Source: an uncultured Dermatophilus sp. (GTDB lineage: Bacteria > Actinomycetota > Actinomycetes > Actinomycetales > Dermatophilaceae). Taken from it: a stretch of 41,986 bases of DNA. The notes below the pieces were generated by a model, which ran no database searches, was not told where the DNA came from, and saw only the letters and a program-made list of their open reading frames with translations. The stretch lies in the NCBI GenBank assembly GCA_945876925.1, contig CAMCQD010000001.1:1-41986 (forward strand), written 5' to 3'. Positions 30,950 to 38,795 of this stretch are shown here, one piece after another. Made by a program: the position numbers and the translations under genes. The first letter of the stretch is position 1. Each line of letters begins with the position of its first letter.

Positions 30950-30995
30950 GCGCGCCCCGCGCGGCTTTGATAGGCGCGGAGGATGAGTACCGCAG

Positions 30996-31091
30996 GTAGC
31001 GATCGGAAGTATCCCGTTTCCGGGGGTGCGTGCACGTTTACGCAGGTGAATGTGCACAGGTGCCGGAGAAAGGGATACTTCCGATCGCTAC
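30996..31091. repeat. 96-bp long palindromic element (stem-loop)
   Basis: The outer 20 bases, GTAGCGATCGGAAGTATCCC (30996-31015), are exactly complementary to 31072-31091. Symmetry continues imperfectly inwards: GTTTCCGG against CCGGAGAAA, and GTGCAC at both sides of the centre (about 31029 and 31053). Both strands therefore read almost the same: each would encode a SDRKYP ... CTFT.VNVH ... GYFRSL string. The element is AT-richer than the surroundings and lacks a T-run, so it is not a usual terminator. It may be a REP/MITE-like repeat or a structured RNA. Confidence 0.75.
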
Positions 31092-31209
31092 GTTCCGGGG
31101 AATGCCCCCGCCGCATACTCGCCGGGGCGAGGTCTGCGGGTGGCTGGTGTCCCGGGGTGCTGGCAGGTGAGGCGCGGTTCCCGGGGCTGGGCCGGTAGGC
31201 CCGGCCGGG

Positions 31210-31686
31210 CTATAAGCGGATCGCCTCTGAGTCGAGCCGGGCCCGGGTGTCCGGGTCGAGCGCGGGTTCCTGCTTGAGTTGCACGTCCGCTCCGACGACC
31301 TGGGCGACTTGCCGCTCCAGGTCGCGGAGCCTGGCTGGTTCCAGAGGGGAGTCCACCGCGATGAGCAGGTCCACGCTGCTGGGCTTGCCTTCTCCCGTGG
31401 CCAGCGGGCCGACGACTCTCGGCTGGCCCGCTCCCGCCTCGGCGAGAACCCGCAGGACCTGCTGCCTGGTTGAACGCAACTGGTGTGCGAGCGGCCCGCT
31501 TCCCTGGAACCGGAGCATCCGCGATACCTCCGGCTGGCTGCGGCCGATGGCAGCGCCGATCTGCCGCTGGCTGAGGCCCGCGTCGGAGGCGTCCCGGATG
31601 GCTTGCACGAGGCGTCGCTGGGTGCGTGCGATCGTTCTCTCGTACGAGCGAACCTTGCGTCGCAACCTGCGCTGCTCGGGCTTCAT
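31210..31686 (-). CDS. Helix-turn-helix protein fused to a degenerate MNT-type nucleotidyltransferase domain
   Basis: A 158-residue two-domain protein. Residues 1-60 form a basic coiled helix (RRLRRKVRSYERTIARTQRRL) and an XRE-like HTH (GLSQRQIGAAIGRSQPEVSRML). Residues 85-140 look like a minimal nucleotidyltransferase, with VVGPLATGEGKPSSVDLLIAV aligning with the family's GS-x9-D-x-D. The GS Ser is replaced by Pro94 and the first Asp by Ser104; Asp106 remains. Catalysis therefore seems unlikely, and the domain may act as a sensor or partner-binding module. MNT proteins usually pair with a HEPN toxin, but none is adjacent. The start MKPEQ at 31686 is the only sensible one. The gene diverges from the transketolase operon. 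Confidence 0.75.
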   Translation of the reverse strand: MKPEQRRLRRKVRSYERTIARTQRRLVQAIRDASDAGLSQRQIGAAIGRSQPEVSRMLRFQGSGPLAHQLRSTRQQVLRVLAEAGAGQPRVVGPLATGEGKPSSVDLLIAVDSPLEPARLRDLERQVAQVVGADVQLKQEPALDPDTRARLDSEAIRL

Positions 31687-32053
31687 GCGGTCAACATAGA
31701 AAGGCCGTTCGCCCCACCGCACCGTCCCGGCAGTGCCCACAAATTGCTGAGTTTGGTTGAAGTCGCAGGTGATCCGTGCAGATTGCGGAGCCTGCGCAGG
31801 TTGTGAGCCTGGTTCGTCTTCCTTTCCGCCGTTTCCCGCGCAGCCGTCCGGCGTCCCGGCGCCCCGGTTCCGCCGGGAGATCTGGTGAGACCGGGGGCGA
31901 GCCAGTGACAGAAGAGTTATCGTGTGACAGACATGGAGTCCGATGAGTGAGAGTAGCTGAATACCGCTGGGGTGGATCCCTCCCGCGAGGGGGCGCCCGC
32001 AGCCGCGCGCGACCCGCCCCGGCCCCGCGCATGGCAGAGGGGAGCAGATCATC
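31687..32053. promoter_or_regulatory. Divergent control region for the HTH-NTase gene and the transketolase operon
   Basis: No gene is visible in these 367 bases. A direct repeat GTGACAGA at 31905-31912 and 31924-31931 flanks AGAGTTATC and is a candidate site for one of the operon's IclR proteins. AT-rich bases near 31740-31755 (CAAATTGCTGAGTTTGG) may hold the minus-strand promoter. A GGGGAG sequence at about 32039 would serve the transketolase start. Confidence 0.4.
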
Positions 32054-32962
32054 ATGACGATCCCGAACGACGAACTGGCCCGGATCGCCAACCGGGCGCG
32101 ATGGGAGGTCGTGCGCACGGTCGCGGCCCGCAAAGCGGGGCATGTCGGCGGCCCGCTGTCGATGATGGACCTGGTCACGGCGCTGTACTTCCGTGACCTG
32201 AGGATCCGCCCCGAGGAGCCGGACTGGCCTGGCCGGGACCGGTTCATCCTCTCCAAGGGGCACGCGGCCATCGGCTTGTACGCCGTCCTGGCGCTGCGCG
32301 GCTTCTTCCCGCTGGAGGAGCTGGCCACTTTCGACAGCGGCGGGTCGCGGCTGCAAGGCCATCCCGACGCCACCCGGCTGCCCGGGCTGGATGTCTCGAC
32401 CGGCTCACTGGGGCAGGGTCTTTCCTTCGGGGCCGGCCTGGCCCTCGGAGCGCGGATGGCCGGCCAGGACTTTCACACCTGGGTGCTGCTGGGCGACGGC
32501 GAGATCCAGGAGGGCATGGTCTGGGAAGCCGTGGCCAGCGCCGCCTACCGGCTGGCTAATCTCACCGCGATCGTCGACTGCAATGGCCTGCAGCAGTTCG
32601 GGCTGCCCAGCGACCCGGCCTCGGCCGCGACTGACCGAGGGAACCGCCGCGACCCGTGGTCCGGGATCGACCTGAGTGCCGTGTTCACCGCCTCCGGCTG
32701 GCGCGCGCTCACCGTCGACGGCCACGACCACGCCTGCATCGAGCGGGCCTTCGCCACCGCCCGCGCCGGTGACCCGCAAGGCCGCCCGACCGTCGTCCTG
32801 GCGCGCACCGTCAAGGGCAAGGGGGTCCCGGTGGCTGAGGGCGATTACGCCTGGCACACGATCGTGCCCTCCCCGCAGGAGGTCGAGCTTGCCCGGCGTG
32901 AGCTGCTCGGGGACGATCCGGCTCCCGCCGGTGCTGCCTCACCGGAAGGAGAACCGCGATGA
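32054..32962 (+). CDS. Transketolase, N-terminal (TPP-binding) subunit
   Basis: The first half of a split transketolase, transferring two-carbon units between sugar phosphates. The 302-residue protein carries SKGH (residues 67-70), the substrate-site His in QGHPD (near 103), STGSLGQGLSFGAG and the TPP motif GDGEIQEGMVWEA...N (147 onward). HTIVPSPQEVELA is the usual C-terminal helix of this subunit. Family and split architecture match carbohydrate-cluster transketolases such as those in apiose and ulapualose-like sugar routes, but the substrate is not evident. Its stop overlaps the C-terminal subunit gene (ATGA). It is the first gene of a four-gene operon with two IclR regulators. Confidence 0.92.
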   Translation: MTIPNDELARIANRARWEVVRTVAARKAGHVGGPLSMMDLVTALYFRDLRIRPEEPDWPGRDRFILSKGHAAIGLYAVLALRGFFPLEELATFDSGGSRLQGHPDATRLPGLDVSTGSLGQGLSFGAGLALGARMAGQDFHTWVLLGDGEIQEGMVWEAVASAAYRLANLTAIVDCNGLQQFGLPSDPASAATDRGNRRDPWSGIDLSAVFTASGWRALTVDGHDHACIERAFATARAGDPQGRPTVVLARTVKGKGVPVAEGDYAWHTIVPSPQEVELARRELLGDDPAPAGAASPEGEPR

Positions 32963-33915
32963 CCACCGCACCGGTTTCCATGCGCGAGGCCTGGGGTGCC
33001 CGCCTGATCGAACTCGGCCAGGCCGATCCGCGTACTGTCGTGGTCGACGCCGACCTGGCCAGTTCCACCAAGGCCGACGGGTTCGCCCGGGCCTTCCCCG
33101 GCCGGTTCATCCAGGCCGGTATCGCCGAGCAGCACCTCATCGGCCTGGCCGCAGGGCTGGCCCAGGCCGGGTTCATCTGCTGGACCAGCTCATTCGCGGT
33201 TTTCCTGAGCCATCGCGCGCTGGATCCGATCCGCGTCCTGCTGGGTCAGGACCACGCTAACGTCAAGCTCGCCGGCTCCTATTCGGGCCTGCTCATCGGC
33301 GGGGTTGGCAAGACCCATATCGACGTCGAGGATCTGGCCATCATGCGCGCGATGCCCGGCATGGTCGTGCTCGCCCCGGCCGATGTCACCGAGCTGACGG
33401 CCATGATCGACTGGGCGCACGCCTACGACGGGCCGGTCTACCTGCGCCTGGTCCGCAATCCGGTGCCGGACGTGCTCGGCCCCGGCTATACGTTCACCCC
33501 CGGAGCGGTGCTCACGCTGCGCCCGGGCTCCGATCTGGTCCTGGCCGGCACCGGTCCTCAGACCGGCCGCCTGCTCGCCGCCGCTGGCCTGCTCGCCGGG
33601 GAGGGCATCAGCGCCAGGGTGGTGCACGTGCCCTGCCTGAAGCCCCTGGACGCCGGTGCCCTGCGGGCCGCCGTGGACGGCCCGGGCCTGGTCGTCACCG
33701 CCGAGGAGCATTCGGTCATCGGCGGGCTGGGCAGCCTGGTGGCCGAGACCCTGACCAGCTCCGGGCCCGCGCCGTGGATCGAGCGGCTGGGCATCGCCGA
33801 CACCTGGGGCGAGTCGGCCGGTGACGACTACCTCCTGCGGGTCCACGGGCTCACCCCGGAGGCGATCGCGCGGCACGTGACCGGTCTGCTCGCCCGGCCC
33901 GGCGCCGCCCGGTGA
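32959..33915 (+). CDS. Transketolase, C-terminal (pyrimidine-binding) subunit
   Basis: The second half of the split transketolase, 318 residues. The pyrimidine domain has VVVDADLASSTKADGF, the catalytic Glu near residue 57 in AGIAEQHLIGLAAGLA, and SSFAVFLSHRALDPIRV. The C-terminal regulatory domain starts near 190 (LRPGSDLVLAGTGPQTGRLL) and ends with EHSVIGGLGSLVAE. All parts needed for a heterotetramer with the upstream product are present. ATGA overlap upstream and GTGA overlap downstream place it firmly in the operon. Confidence 0.92.
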   Translation: MTTAPVSMREAWGARLIELGQADPRTVVVDADLASSTKADGFARAFPGRFIQAGIAEQHLIGLAAGLAQAGFICWTSSFAVFLSHRALDPIRVLLGQDHANVKLAGSYSGLLIGGVGKTHIDVEDLAIMRAMPGMVVLAPADVTELTAMIDWAHAYDGPVYLRLVRNPVPDVLGPGYTFTPGAVLTLRPGSDLVLAGTGPQTGRLLAAAGLLAGEGISARVVHVPCLKPLDAGALRAAVDGPGLVVTAEEHSVIGGLGSLVAETLTSSGPAPWIERLGIADTWGESAGDDYLLRVHGLTPEAIARHVTGLLARPGAAR

Positions 33916-34775
33916 CCGCGCCGCCCATGCCCCGGTCCGCCGCCCCCGCGTCCCCCGCCGGCCTTGAGGCGATCACCAAGGCCGGTGCGCTGCTGAATGC
34001 CCTGGCCAGGCACGGCGAGCTCACTGTGCCCGCTCTCGCGCGAGCCGTCGGTGAGCCCGGCAGCTCGGTGTACCGCATGGTGCGCACGCTGGTCGGGCTC
34101 GGCTGGATCGATCCGGGTCCGCGGCGTGGCCGGTACCGGCTCGGGCTGGGCCTGCTGACCACAGCCAGCCTGCTGGAGGGTCAGCTCGACGTGCGCGACG
34201 CGGCCCGTCCCGTGCTCTCGGAGCTGCGCCGTGCCACCGGGCTGACCAGTTATCTGTGTGTCCGTGACGGACTGCGCGCGGTGTGCATCGACCGGTTCGA
34301 GGGGCAGGCCGTGGGGTCGCTGCAGATGCGGCTGGGCAGTTCGCTGCCGTTGTACGCCGGGGGAGCCCCGGTGGCGTTGCTGTCCCGGCTGCCCGGTCAG
34401 CTGCGCGCTCAGGTCCTGGCCGGCGGCCCGGTGCTGCCCGGTGACCCGGCCGCCCCGCCGCCCGGGGTGCTCGGCGCTGCCTGCGGTCACGCCGTCGAGC
34501 ACGGTTTCGCCGTCTCCGATGGGGATGTCACCCCCGGCGTCGCTGCCCTGGGCGCCCCGGTGCTCAACCACCGCCGGGAGGTGGTTGCCGCGATCTCGGT
34601 GTGCGGGCTGAGGCCGCATGTGCTCGCTGACTCCCGCGCGCGTCACGTGCGGCTGCTGCTCGGCGCGGCGGCGGAGATCAGCGCGGCCCTCGGGGCGGGG
34701 GAACCGGGCGATGGCGCGGGCGGCCCTGCCCGGCCGGCTCCCGTTCTCGCCCCCGGAACCCGGGTGCCGTCGTGA
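33912..34775 (+). CDS. IclR-family transcriptional regulator (first of two)
   Basis: A 287-residue regulator. The N-terminal winged HTH reads ITKAGALLNALARHGELTVPALA, PGSSVYRMVRTLVGLGWI. The effector domain spans about residues 95-260, with LTSYLCVRDGLRAVCIDRFEG, LPLYAGGAPVALLSRLP, and the conserved ends GHAVEHGFAVSDGDVTPGVAALGAPVLNHRREVVAAISVCG. A Pro-rich tail overlaps the next regulator by GTGA. IclR proteins normally sense sugars or aromatic acids and repress the neighbouring catabolic operon. Presence of two in tandem suggests one may be effector-specific or that they form heteromers. Confidence 0.9.
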   Translation: MTAPPMPRSAAPASPAGLEAITKAGALLNALARHGELTVPALARAVGEPGSSVYRMVRTLVGLGWIDPGPRRGRYRLGLGLLTTASLLEGQLDVRDAARPVLSELRRATGLTSYLCVRDGLRAVCIDRFEGQAVGSLQMRLGSSLPLYAGGAPVALLSRLPGQLRAQVLAGGPVLPGDPAAPPPGVLGAACGHAVEHGFAVSDGDVTPGVAALGAPVLNHRREVVAAISVCGLRPHVLADSRARHVRLLLGAAAEISAALGAGEPGDGAGGPARPAPVLAPGTRVPS

Positions 34776-35491
34776 GCGGGGTGCTGCGCCGGGCCGCCGG
34801 CCTCATCAGCCTGCTGGCCGGGGATGGCCCGCTGAATCCCGCGGAGGCCGCCAGGCGGCTGGACCTGCCGCGCCCCACCGTCTACCGGCTCGCTGAGGCC
34901 CTCACGAGCGCCGGGTACCTGGTGACCTTGCCCGATGGGCGGCTGCGGCCCGGACTGTCCTGGCTGCACCTGGGGGATGCCGCGCGGGCCGCGATGAGCG
35001 AATGGTCCTGCGCCCGGGACGTGCTGGACGAGCTGAGCAGCCGCACCGAGCTGACCGCGTTCCTGGCGGTGCCGCGCGGGGGGCACGTGGTGTGCCTGGA
35101 CTGGTCGCCCGGCAGTCTCGCCGAGGTCATGCTGCTGCGGCCGGGGAGGACCCTGCCGTTGCACGCCGGGGCTGCCGGGAGGCTGGCGCTCGCCTGGGGC
35201 CCGTCCGGCCCCGGCGAGCTGGCTGCTGGGCCGTTGCCGCCGCTGACGCCGTACACGATCACCAGCCCCGATGCCCTGGCCGCTGACATCGAGCGCACCC
35301 GGGCACGCGGCTACGTGCACTCCGACCAGGACGTGACCCTCGGTATCGGTGCCCTGGGCGTGCCGGTGGCGGGGGCGTGCGGGCAGTTCCGGGGGAGCGT
35401 GTCGGTGGCCGGGCTGGCTGAGGTGGTGGGTGCCCGCTGCGGTGAGCTGGTGCCTGTGCTGGGGGAGGCTGCGGCTGCGCTGAGCTGGTGA
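34772..35491 (+). CDS. IclR-family transcriptional regulator (second of two)
   Basis: A 239-residue regulator. HTH: AAGLISLLAGDGPLNPAEAA, LDLPRPTVYRLAEALTSAGYL. The effector domain has LTAFLAVPRGGHVVCLDWSPG, LPLHAGAAGRLALAWGP, and GYVHSDQDVTLGIGALGVPV. It shares the same overall layout as the regulator directly upstream but with limited identity, so the pair is old rather than a fresh duplication. The HTH turn differs (PRPTVYRL against PGSSVYRM), suggesting distinct DNA sites. It is the last gene of the transketolase operon; a 50-bp palindrome lies about 130 bases downstream. Confidence 0.9.
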   Translation: MSGVLRRAAGLISLLAGDGPLNPAEAARRLDLPRPTVYRLAEALTSAGYLVTLPDGRLRPGLSWLHLGDAARAAMSEWSCARDVLDELSSRTELTAFLAVPRGGHVVCLDWSPGSLAEVMLLRPGRTLPLHAGAAGRLALAWGPSGPGELAAGPLPPLTPYTITSPDALAADIERTRARGYVHSDQDVTLGIGALGVPVAGACGQFRGSVSVAGLAEVVGARCGELVPVLGEAAAALSW

Positions 35492-35617
35492 TTCCCAGCC
35501 CGGGCATGTCCGGCGCGGGGGCGGTGGGCTGTGCCGGGCGGGAGGCGGAGGCGTGTGCGTGGGTCTGCGCATGCCCCGCGCGGGGATGAGTGCGTGCCGC
35601 GTAGCGGATCAGGCAGG

Positions 35618-35667
35618 CGGTTTACCGGTGATGACTCCGGGCGCCCGCAGCCATCACCGGTAAACCG
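35618..35667. repeat. 50-bp palindromic element
   Basis: Arms CGGTTTACCGGTGATG (35618-35633) and CATCACCGGTAAACCG (35652-35667) are perfect complements. The centre is GGGCGCCC (35639-35646) on the same axis, with a five-base mismatch bubble (ACTCC against GCAGC). It could form an almost continuous hairpin. No T-run follows, so it may be an actinobacterial-type terminator of the transketolase operon or a repeat element. Confidence 0.6.
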
Positions 35668-36163
35668 GAGTGCCCCTGGGCCCGGCTCGCCGGCGGCAGC
35701 CCGGTCGTCGGCTACCGGGTGCCCCGCCGGACAGCACGCCGGGTCCGTCTGGTGCATGGGCGCCGGCATGAGCCCCGGCCCCGACCCGGGCCGTGAGCGG
35801 GCGTGAACGAGGCCTGGCGGCCGGACGAGTATCCGGATCGCGCCCGGAACCTCGCGCTGCCTGAGTCAAGGTGCGTCCCGGGTCCGGCGTGAGGCCGGAG
35901 AGGCAGGCGAGGGCTGCGATATGAGCTGCGACACAGTTGGCACTGAAAGTCCCGGGTTGCTCCATAAAAGCGTCTATGTTCAGGCAAATAAATTAGAACG
36001 TTGCAGTAAATCGAGTCGGTTTTCACTGTCGCGCACGCGCTCTCCGCAGGGTTAGCAAGGCTTGGGGGCGTCCCGGCGGCGTCCCGGACGGCCCGGCTGC
36101 TGCGATCCGCTGGTAACCGCCCGGGGAGTGCATGCCCTGGCTACGTGACGAAGGAGTCCGCTC
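35668..36163. other. Gene-free stretch with AT-rich promoter region of the sugar transporter
   Basis: No gene can be supported here (short open frames are Arg/Pro/Gly-rich). Bases about 35960-36025 are conspicuously AT-rich (CATAAAAGCGTCTATG, CAAATAAATTAGAACG) and probably contain the promoter of the transporter, with a long leader. The transporter's AAGGAG site is at about 36149-36154. I saw no convincing operator palindrome. Confidence 0.45.
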
Positions 36164-37612
36164 ATGGCGCATGGAGCGTCTGCAGCCGAGACCACGCTGC
36201 CGCCCCTCACCCCCGGCCCGCACCGCAGGCGGATCGGCCTCATTTCCGTGATCGCCTGTTTCGGCGGCCTGCTCTTCGGCTATGACACCGGCGTGAGCAA
36301 TGGGGCCGAGCGCCCTATGCAGATCGAGCTGGGACTGTCCGATATCGCCCTGGGCGTGGTCATCTCCTCGCTCGTGTTCGCCGCTGCGGCCGGCGCCTTC
36401 ATCGGCGGGCGGCTGTCGGACTCGTTCGGGCGGCGCCGGACTATCATCCTGCTGGCTACGCTGTTCTTCACCGGGACCCTGCTCGTCGTGTTCTCGCCGG
36501 GCTATGCCGTCCTCGTGCTCGGACGGGTCATGCTCGGCCTGGCGGTCGGCGGTGCCTCCACCGTGGTCCCGGTTTACCTGGCCGAGATCGCCCCGTTCGA
36601 GATCCGCGGGTCCATTACCGGCCGTAATGAGCTGGCTATCGTCTCCGGGCAGCTGGCCGCGTTCACCATGAACGCCATCATCAACGCCGCCTTCGGGCAT
36701 CATGACGGGGTCTGGCGGTACATGTTCGCCGTGTGCGCGCTGCCGGCGATCGCGCTGTTCGCCGGGATGCTGCGGATGCCCGAATCTCCCCGCTGGCTGG
36801 TCGAGAAGGGCCGGTATGACGAGGCGCTCGCCGTGCTCAGGACCGTCCGCCCGAAGGAGCGCGCCCTTGCCGAGCTGGCCGAGGTCGAGCAGATCGCCCG
36901 GGAGGAGAAAGCCGGGCAGGATGCCGCCCCCAAGGCGGTCTTCAGCAACACATGGCTCGTGCGGATCCTGCTGATCGGCATCGGCGTCTCGATGACGCAG
37001 CAGCTCACCGGGATTAACTCGATCATGTACTACGGGCAGCGGGTGCTCATCCAGGCCGGGTTCACCGCCGATGCGGCGCTGTTCGCCAACATCTCGGCCG
37101 GGGTCTTCTCGGTGCTCGGCGGGGTGATCGCGCTGTACAACATGGACCGGCTCAACCGGCGTACCACGTTCCAGATCGGGCTCGCGCTCACCACTACCTG
37201 TCACGTTCTCATCGGAGTGTTCTCCAGCCTCATCCCGGAGGGGAGCGCGATCCGCCCCTACGTGCTGCTCGTGCTGCTGGTCGCGTTCGTGTTCTCCATG
37301 CAGACCTTCCTCAATATCGCCGTCTGGGTCTGGCTCGCTGAAGTATTCCCGCTGCATATGCGCGGGCTGGGGATCGGCATCTCGGTGTTCTTCGGCTGGT
37401 TCACCAACGGCATGCTGGCGCTGTTCTTTCCCGCTCTGGTTGACGGGATCGGCATCACCGGGGCGTTCTTCATGTTCGCCGCGATCGGCGTGGTCGCGCT
37501 GCTCTTCGTGCGCACGCAGGTCCCCGAGACCCGGGGGGTCTCGCTGGAGCAGCTGGAGGCCGGCATCACCACCGGCCGGGCGTACGAATTCCGCGCAAAC
37601 GCCCGCGCCTGA
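36164..37612 (+). CDS. MFS sugar transporter, myo-inositol (IolT)-like
   Basis: A proton symporter of the sugar-porter family, 482 residues with 12 predicted helices. Signatures: GGLLFGYDTGVSNGAERPMQIELGL in the first helix, GGRLSDSFGRRRTI (motif A), PESPRWLVEKGR after helix 6, QQLTGINSIMYYG in helix 7 and PETRG at the C-terminus. The NGAE-P run closely recalls C. glutamicum IolT1, a myo-inositol transporter that also takes up glucose and fructose, so this is my best guess for substrate class. The start is set by AAGGAG nine bases upstream. It follows the transketolase/IclR operon and may serve the same pathway. Confidence 0.9.
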   Translation: MAHGASAAETTLPPLTPGPHRRRIGLISVIACFGGLLFGYDTGVSNGAERPMQIELGLSDIALGVVISSLVFAAAAGAFIGGRLSDSFGRRRTIILLATLFFTGTLLVVFSPGYAVLVLGRVMLGLAVGGASTVVPVYLAEIAPFEIRGSITGRNELAIVSGQLAAFTMNAIINAAFGHHDGVWRYMFAVCALPAIALFAGMLRMPESPRWLVEKGRYDEALAVLRTVRPKERALAELAEVEQIAREEKAGQDAAPKAVFSNTWLVRILLIGIGVSMTQQLTGINSIMYYGQRVLIQAGFTADAALFANISAGVFSVLGGVIALYNMDRLNRRTTFQIGLALTTTCHVLIGVFSSLIPEGSAIRPYVLLVLLVAFVFSMQTFLNIAVWVWLAEVFPLHMRGLGIGISVFFGWFTNGMLALFFPALVDGIGITGAFFMFAAIGVVALLFVRTQVPETRGVSLEQLEAGITTGRAYEFRANARA

Positions 37613-37625
37613 GCGGTGCTCGTGC

Positions 37626-37664
37626 CGCACCGGCCTTGCGTCAGAGGGTTGCGGGGCCGGTGCG
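37626..37664 (+). terminator. Hairpin after the sugar transporter gene
   Basis: Arms CGCACCGGCC (37626-37635) and GGCCGGTGCG (37655-37664) are perfect 10-base complements 14 bases after the stop codon. No T-run, but the position and stability fit a terminator. Confidence 0.5.
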
Positions 37665-37814
37665 ACATGCCGCCCGCTGATCCCGTGCGGGCCGCCCAGG
37701 GGCTGGCGCTCGCTCCCGTGCCCGGGCGCGGGTCCCGGTCCCGGCGCGGGTGAGTTATCCCGGAGTCCGCCGCGGGCCGCGGGGATATGGCGGGTGCGCG
37801 CGGAGCCCGCGCTA

Positions 37815-37832
37815 AATACCTATGGGGGTCTT
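37815..37832. promoter_or_regulatory. CsoR/CstR-like operator box before the rhodanese gene
   Basis: AATACCTATGGGGGTCTT resembles the near-palindromic TACC-N-GGTA type boxes recognised by CsoR and the persulfide sensor CstR. It lies in a short AT-rich island about 140 bases before a rhodanese gene, which in other bacteria is a typical CstR target. No regulator of this family is encoded in the window. Confidence 0.45.
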
Positions 37833-37930
37833 AGAGTGGCTGGATGCCCCGGGGTGCTGAGCCCTCGTCCTGTCCGCCGAACCGCCCCAGTCCGTCACCT
37901 GCCGGATCCGGCCAGCGCGACCCGGCTGGC

Positions 37931-37966
37931 GCCATCTGACCCGCACAAGCCATCTGACCCGCAGAA
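37931..37966 (+). repeat. Direct repeat of 18 bp in the rhodanese leader
   Basis: GCCATCTGACCCGCACAA (37931-37948) is followed immediately by GCCATCTGACCCGCAGAA (37949-37966), with one mismatch. It directly precedes the AGAGGA ribosome-binding site of the rhodanese gene and so lies in its leader RNA. Confidence 0.75.
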
Positions 37967-37973
37967 GAGGACC

Positions 37974-38603
37974 ATGAGCACCAGCACCTTCCCGCCCCGC
38001 CCCGCCGAACCCGCCCCGCAGGGGGCCGGGCAGTCCCAGGCGGCGCAGCTAACCGCCGGTGAGCTGCGCGACTGGCTGAACCGGGAGAGCCGTCCCCAGC
38101 TGATCGACGTCCGCGCGGCGGCCGAGTTCCGCGCCGGGCACATTCCCGGGGCGCGCAATGTTCCCTTGCCCATCCTGCGCGAGCACGTGGACGAGCTGTC
38201 TGGCCGGCTGAGCGGGCAGCCCATCGTGCTCATCTGCCGCACTGACCGGCGTGCCTGGAAGGCCGGGGAGTTCCTCGATGCCGCCGCCGGGCCGGTCCGC
38301 TGGCACGTGTTGGCCGGGGGGATGACCGCCTGGGAGCAGGAGCAGGGCCCGGTGGCGCGGGTTCCCGGCCCGTGGGCGCTGGAGCGGCAGATCCGCCTGG
38401 TGACCGGCGGTATCGTCGCGGGCTCGGTGGTGGCCAGCCCCGGCGTCCCCCCGGCCAGGGGGGTCGCCGGGGTCGTCGGGGCCGGCCGGGTGGCGGCGGC
38501 CCTGACTGACACGTGCCTCATGGGCGAGATGCTCTCCCGGCTGCCGTGCAACCGCCAGGAGGAGCCCGCGCTGCGCGACGTGCTGGCGGGCCTCGACGGC
38601 TGA
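37974..38603 (+). CDS. Rhodanese-domain protein with DUF2892 membrane segment
   Basis: A sulfurtransferase fused to a small membrane domain. Residues 25-120 are the rhodanese fold, with LIDVRAAAEFRAGHIPGARNVP and the active-site Cys88 in LICRTDRRAWKAG (persulfide-carrying loop). LAGGMTAWEQEQGPV closes the domain. Residues 130-205 match the DUF2892-type tail (ALERQIRLVTGGIVAGSVV to DTCLMGEMLSRLPCNR), with two hydrophobic stretches that would anchor it to the membrane. Such proteins detoxify sulfide or persulfide. The start ATG at 37974 has AGAGGA before it. The CsoR-like box upstream supports sulfur- or copper-responsive control. Monocistronic as far as can be seen. Confidence 0.88.
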   Translation: MSTSTFPPRPAEPAPQGAGQSQAAQLTAGELRDWLNRESRPQLIDVRAAAEFRAGHIPGARNVPLPILREHVDELSGRLSGQPIVLICRTDRRAWKAGEFLDAAAGPVRWHVLAGGMTAWEQEQGPVARVPGPWALERQIRLVTGGIVAGSVVASPGVPPARGVAGVVGAGRVAAALTDTCLMGEMLSRLPCNRQEEPALRDVLAGLDG

Positions 38604-38795
38604 GCCGCCCAGGCCGGGCCGTCGTGAAGCCCCTCGTGGCCGCCGCGCTGGCCGTCCCGGGTCGTCAGCGGGGCGCCGTCCGGAGGCGCCGGTGAGCCGG
38701 AACCGGGCGCGGCCGCTGCCCCGAGGGGCCGGCGGGCTCAGCCAGGCAATACCGGACCCTGTCTGAATCCGGCAGCCTCACATAGGGTTCGGGCT

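Noticed and set aside
30983..31198. Small protein encoded across the 96-bp stem-loop
   Set aside because: Both strands give almost the same peptide because the DNA is palindromic; there is no ribosome-binding site, and coding capacity is a by-product of symmetry.
36023..37630. 535-codon minus-strand frame opposite the sugar transporter
   Set aside because: Composition is typical of an antisense shadow (HEDR-rich), and the plus-strand transporter has all family motifs.
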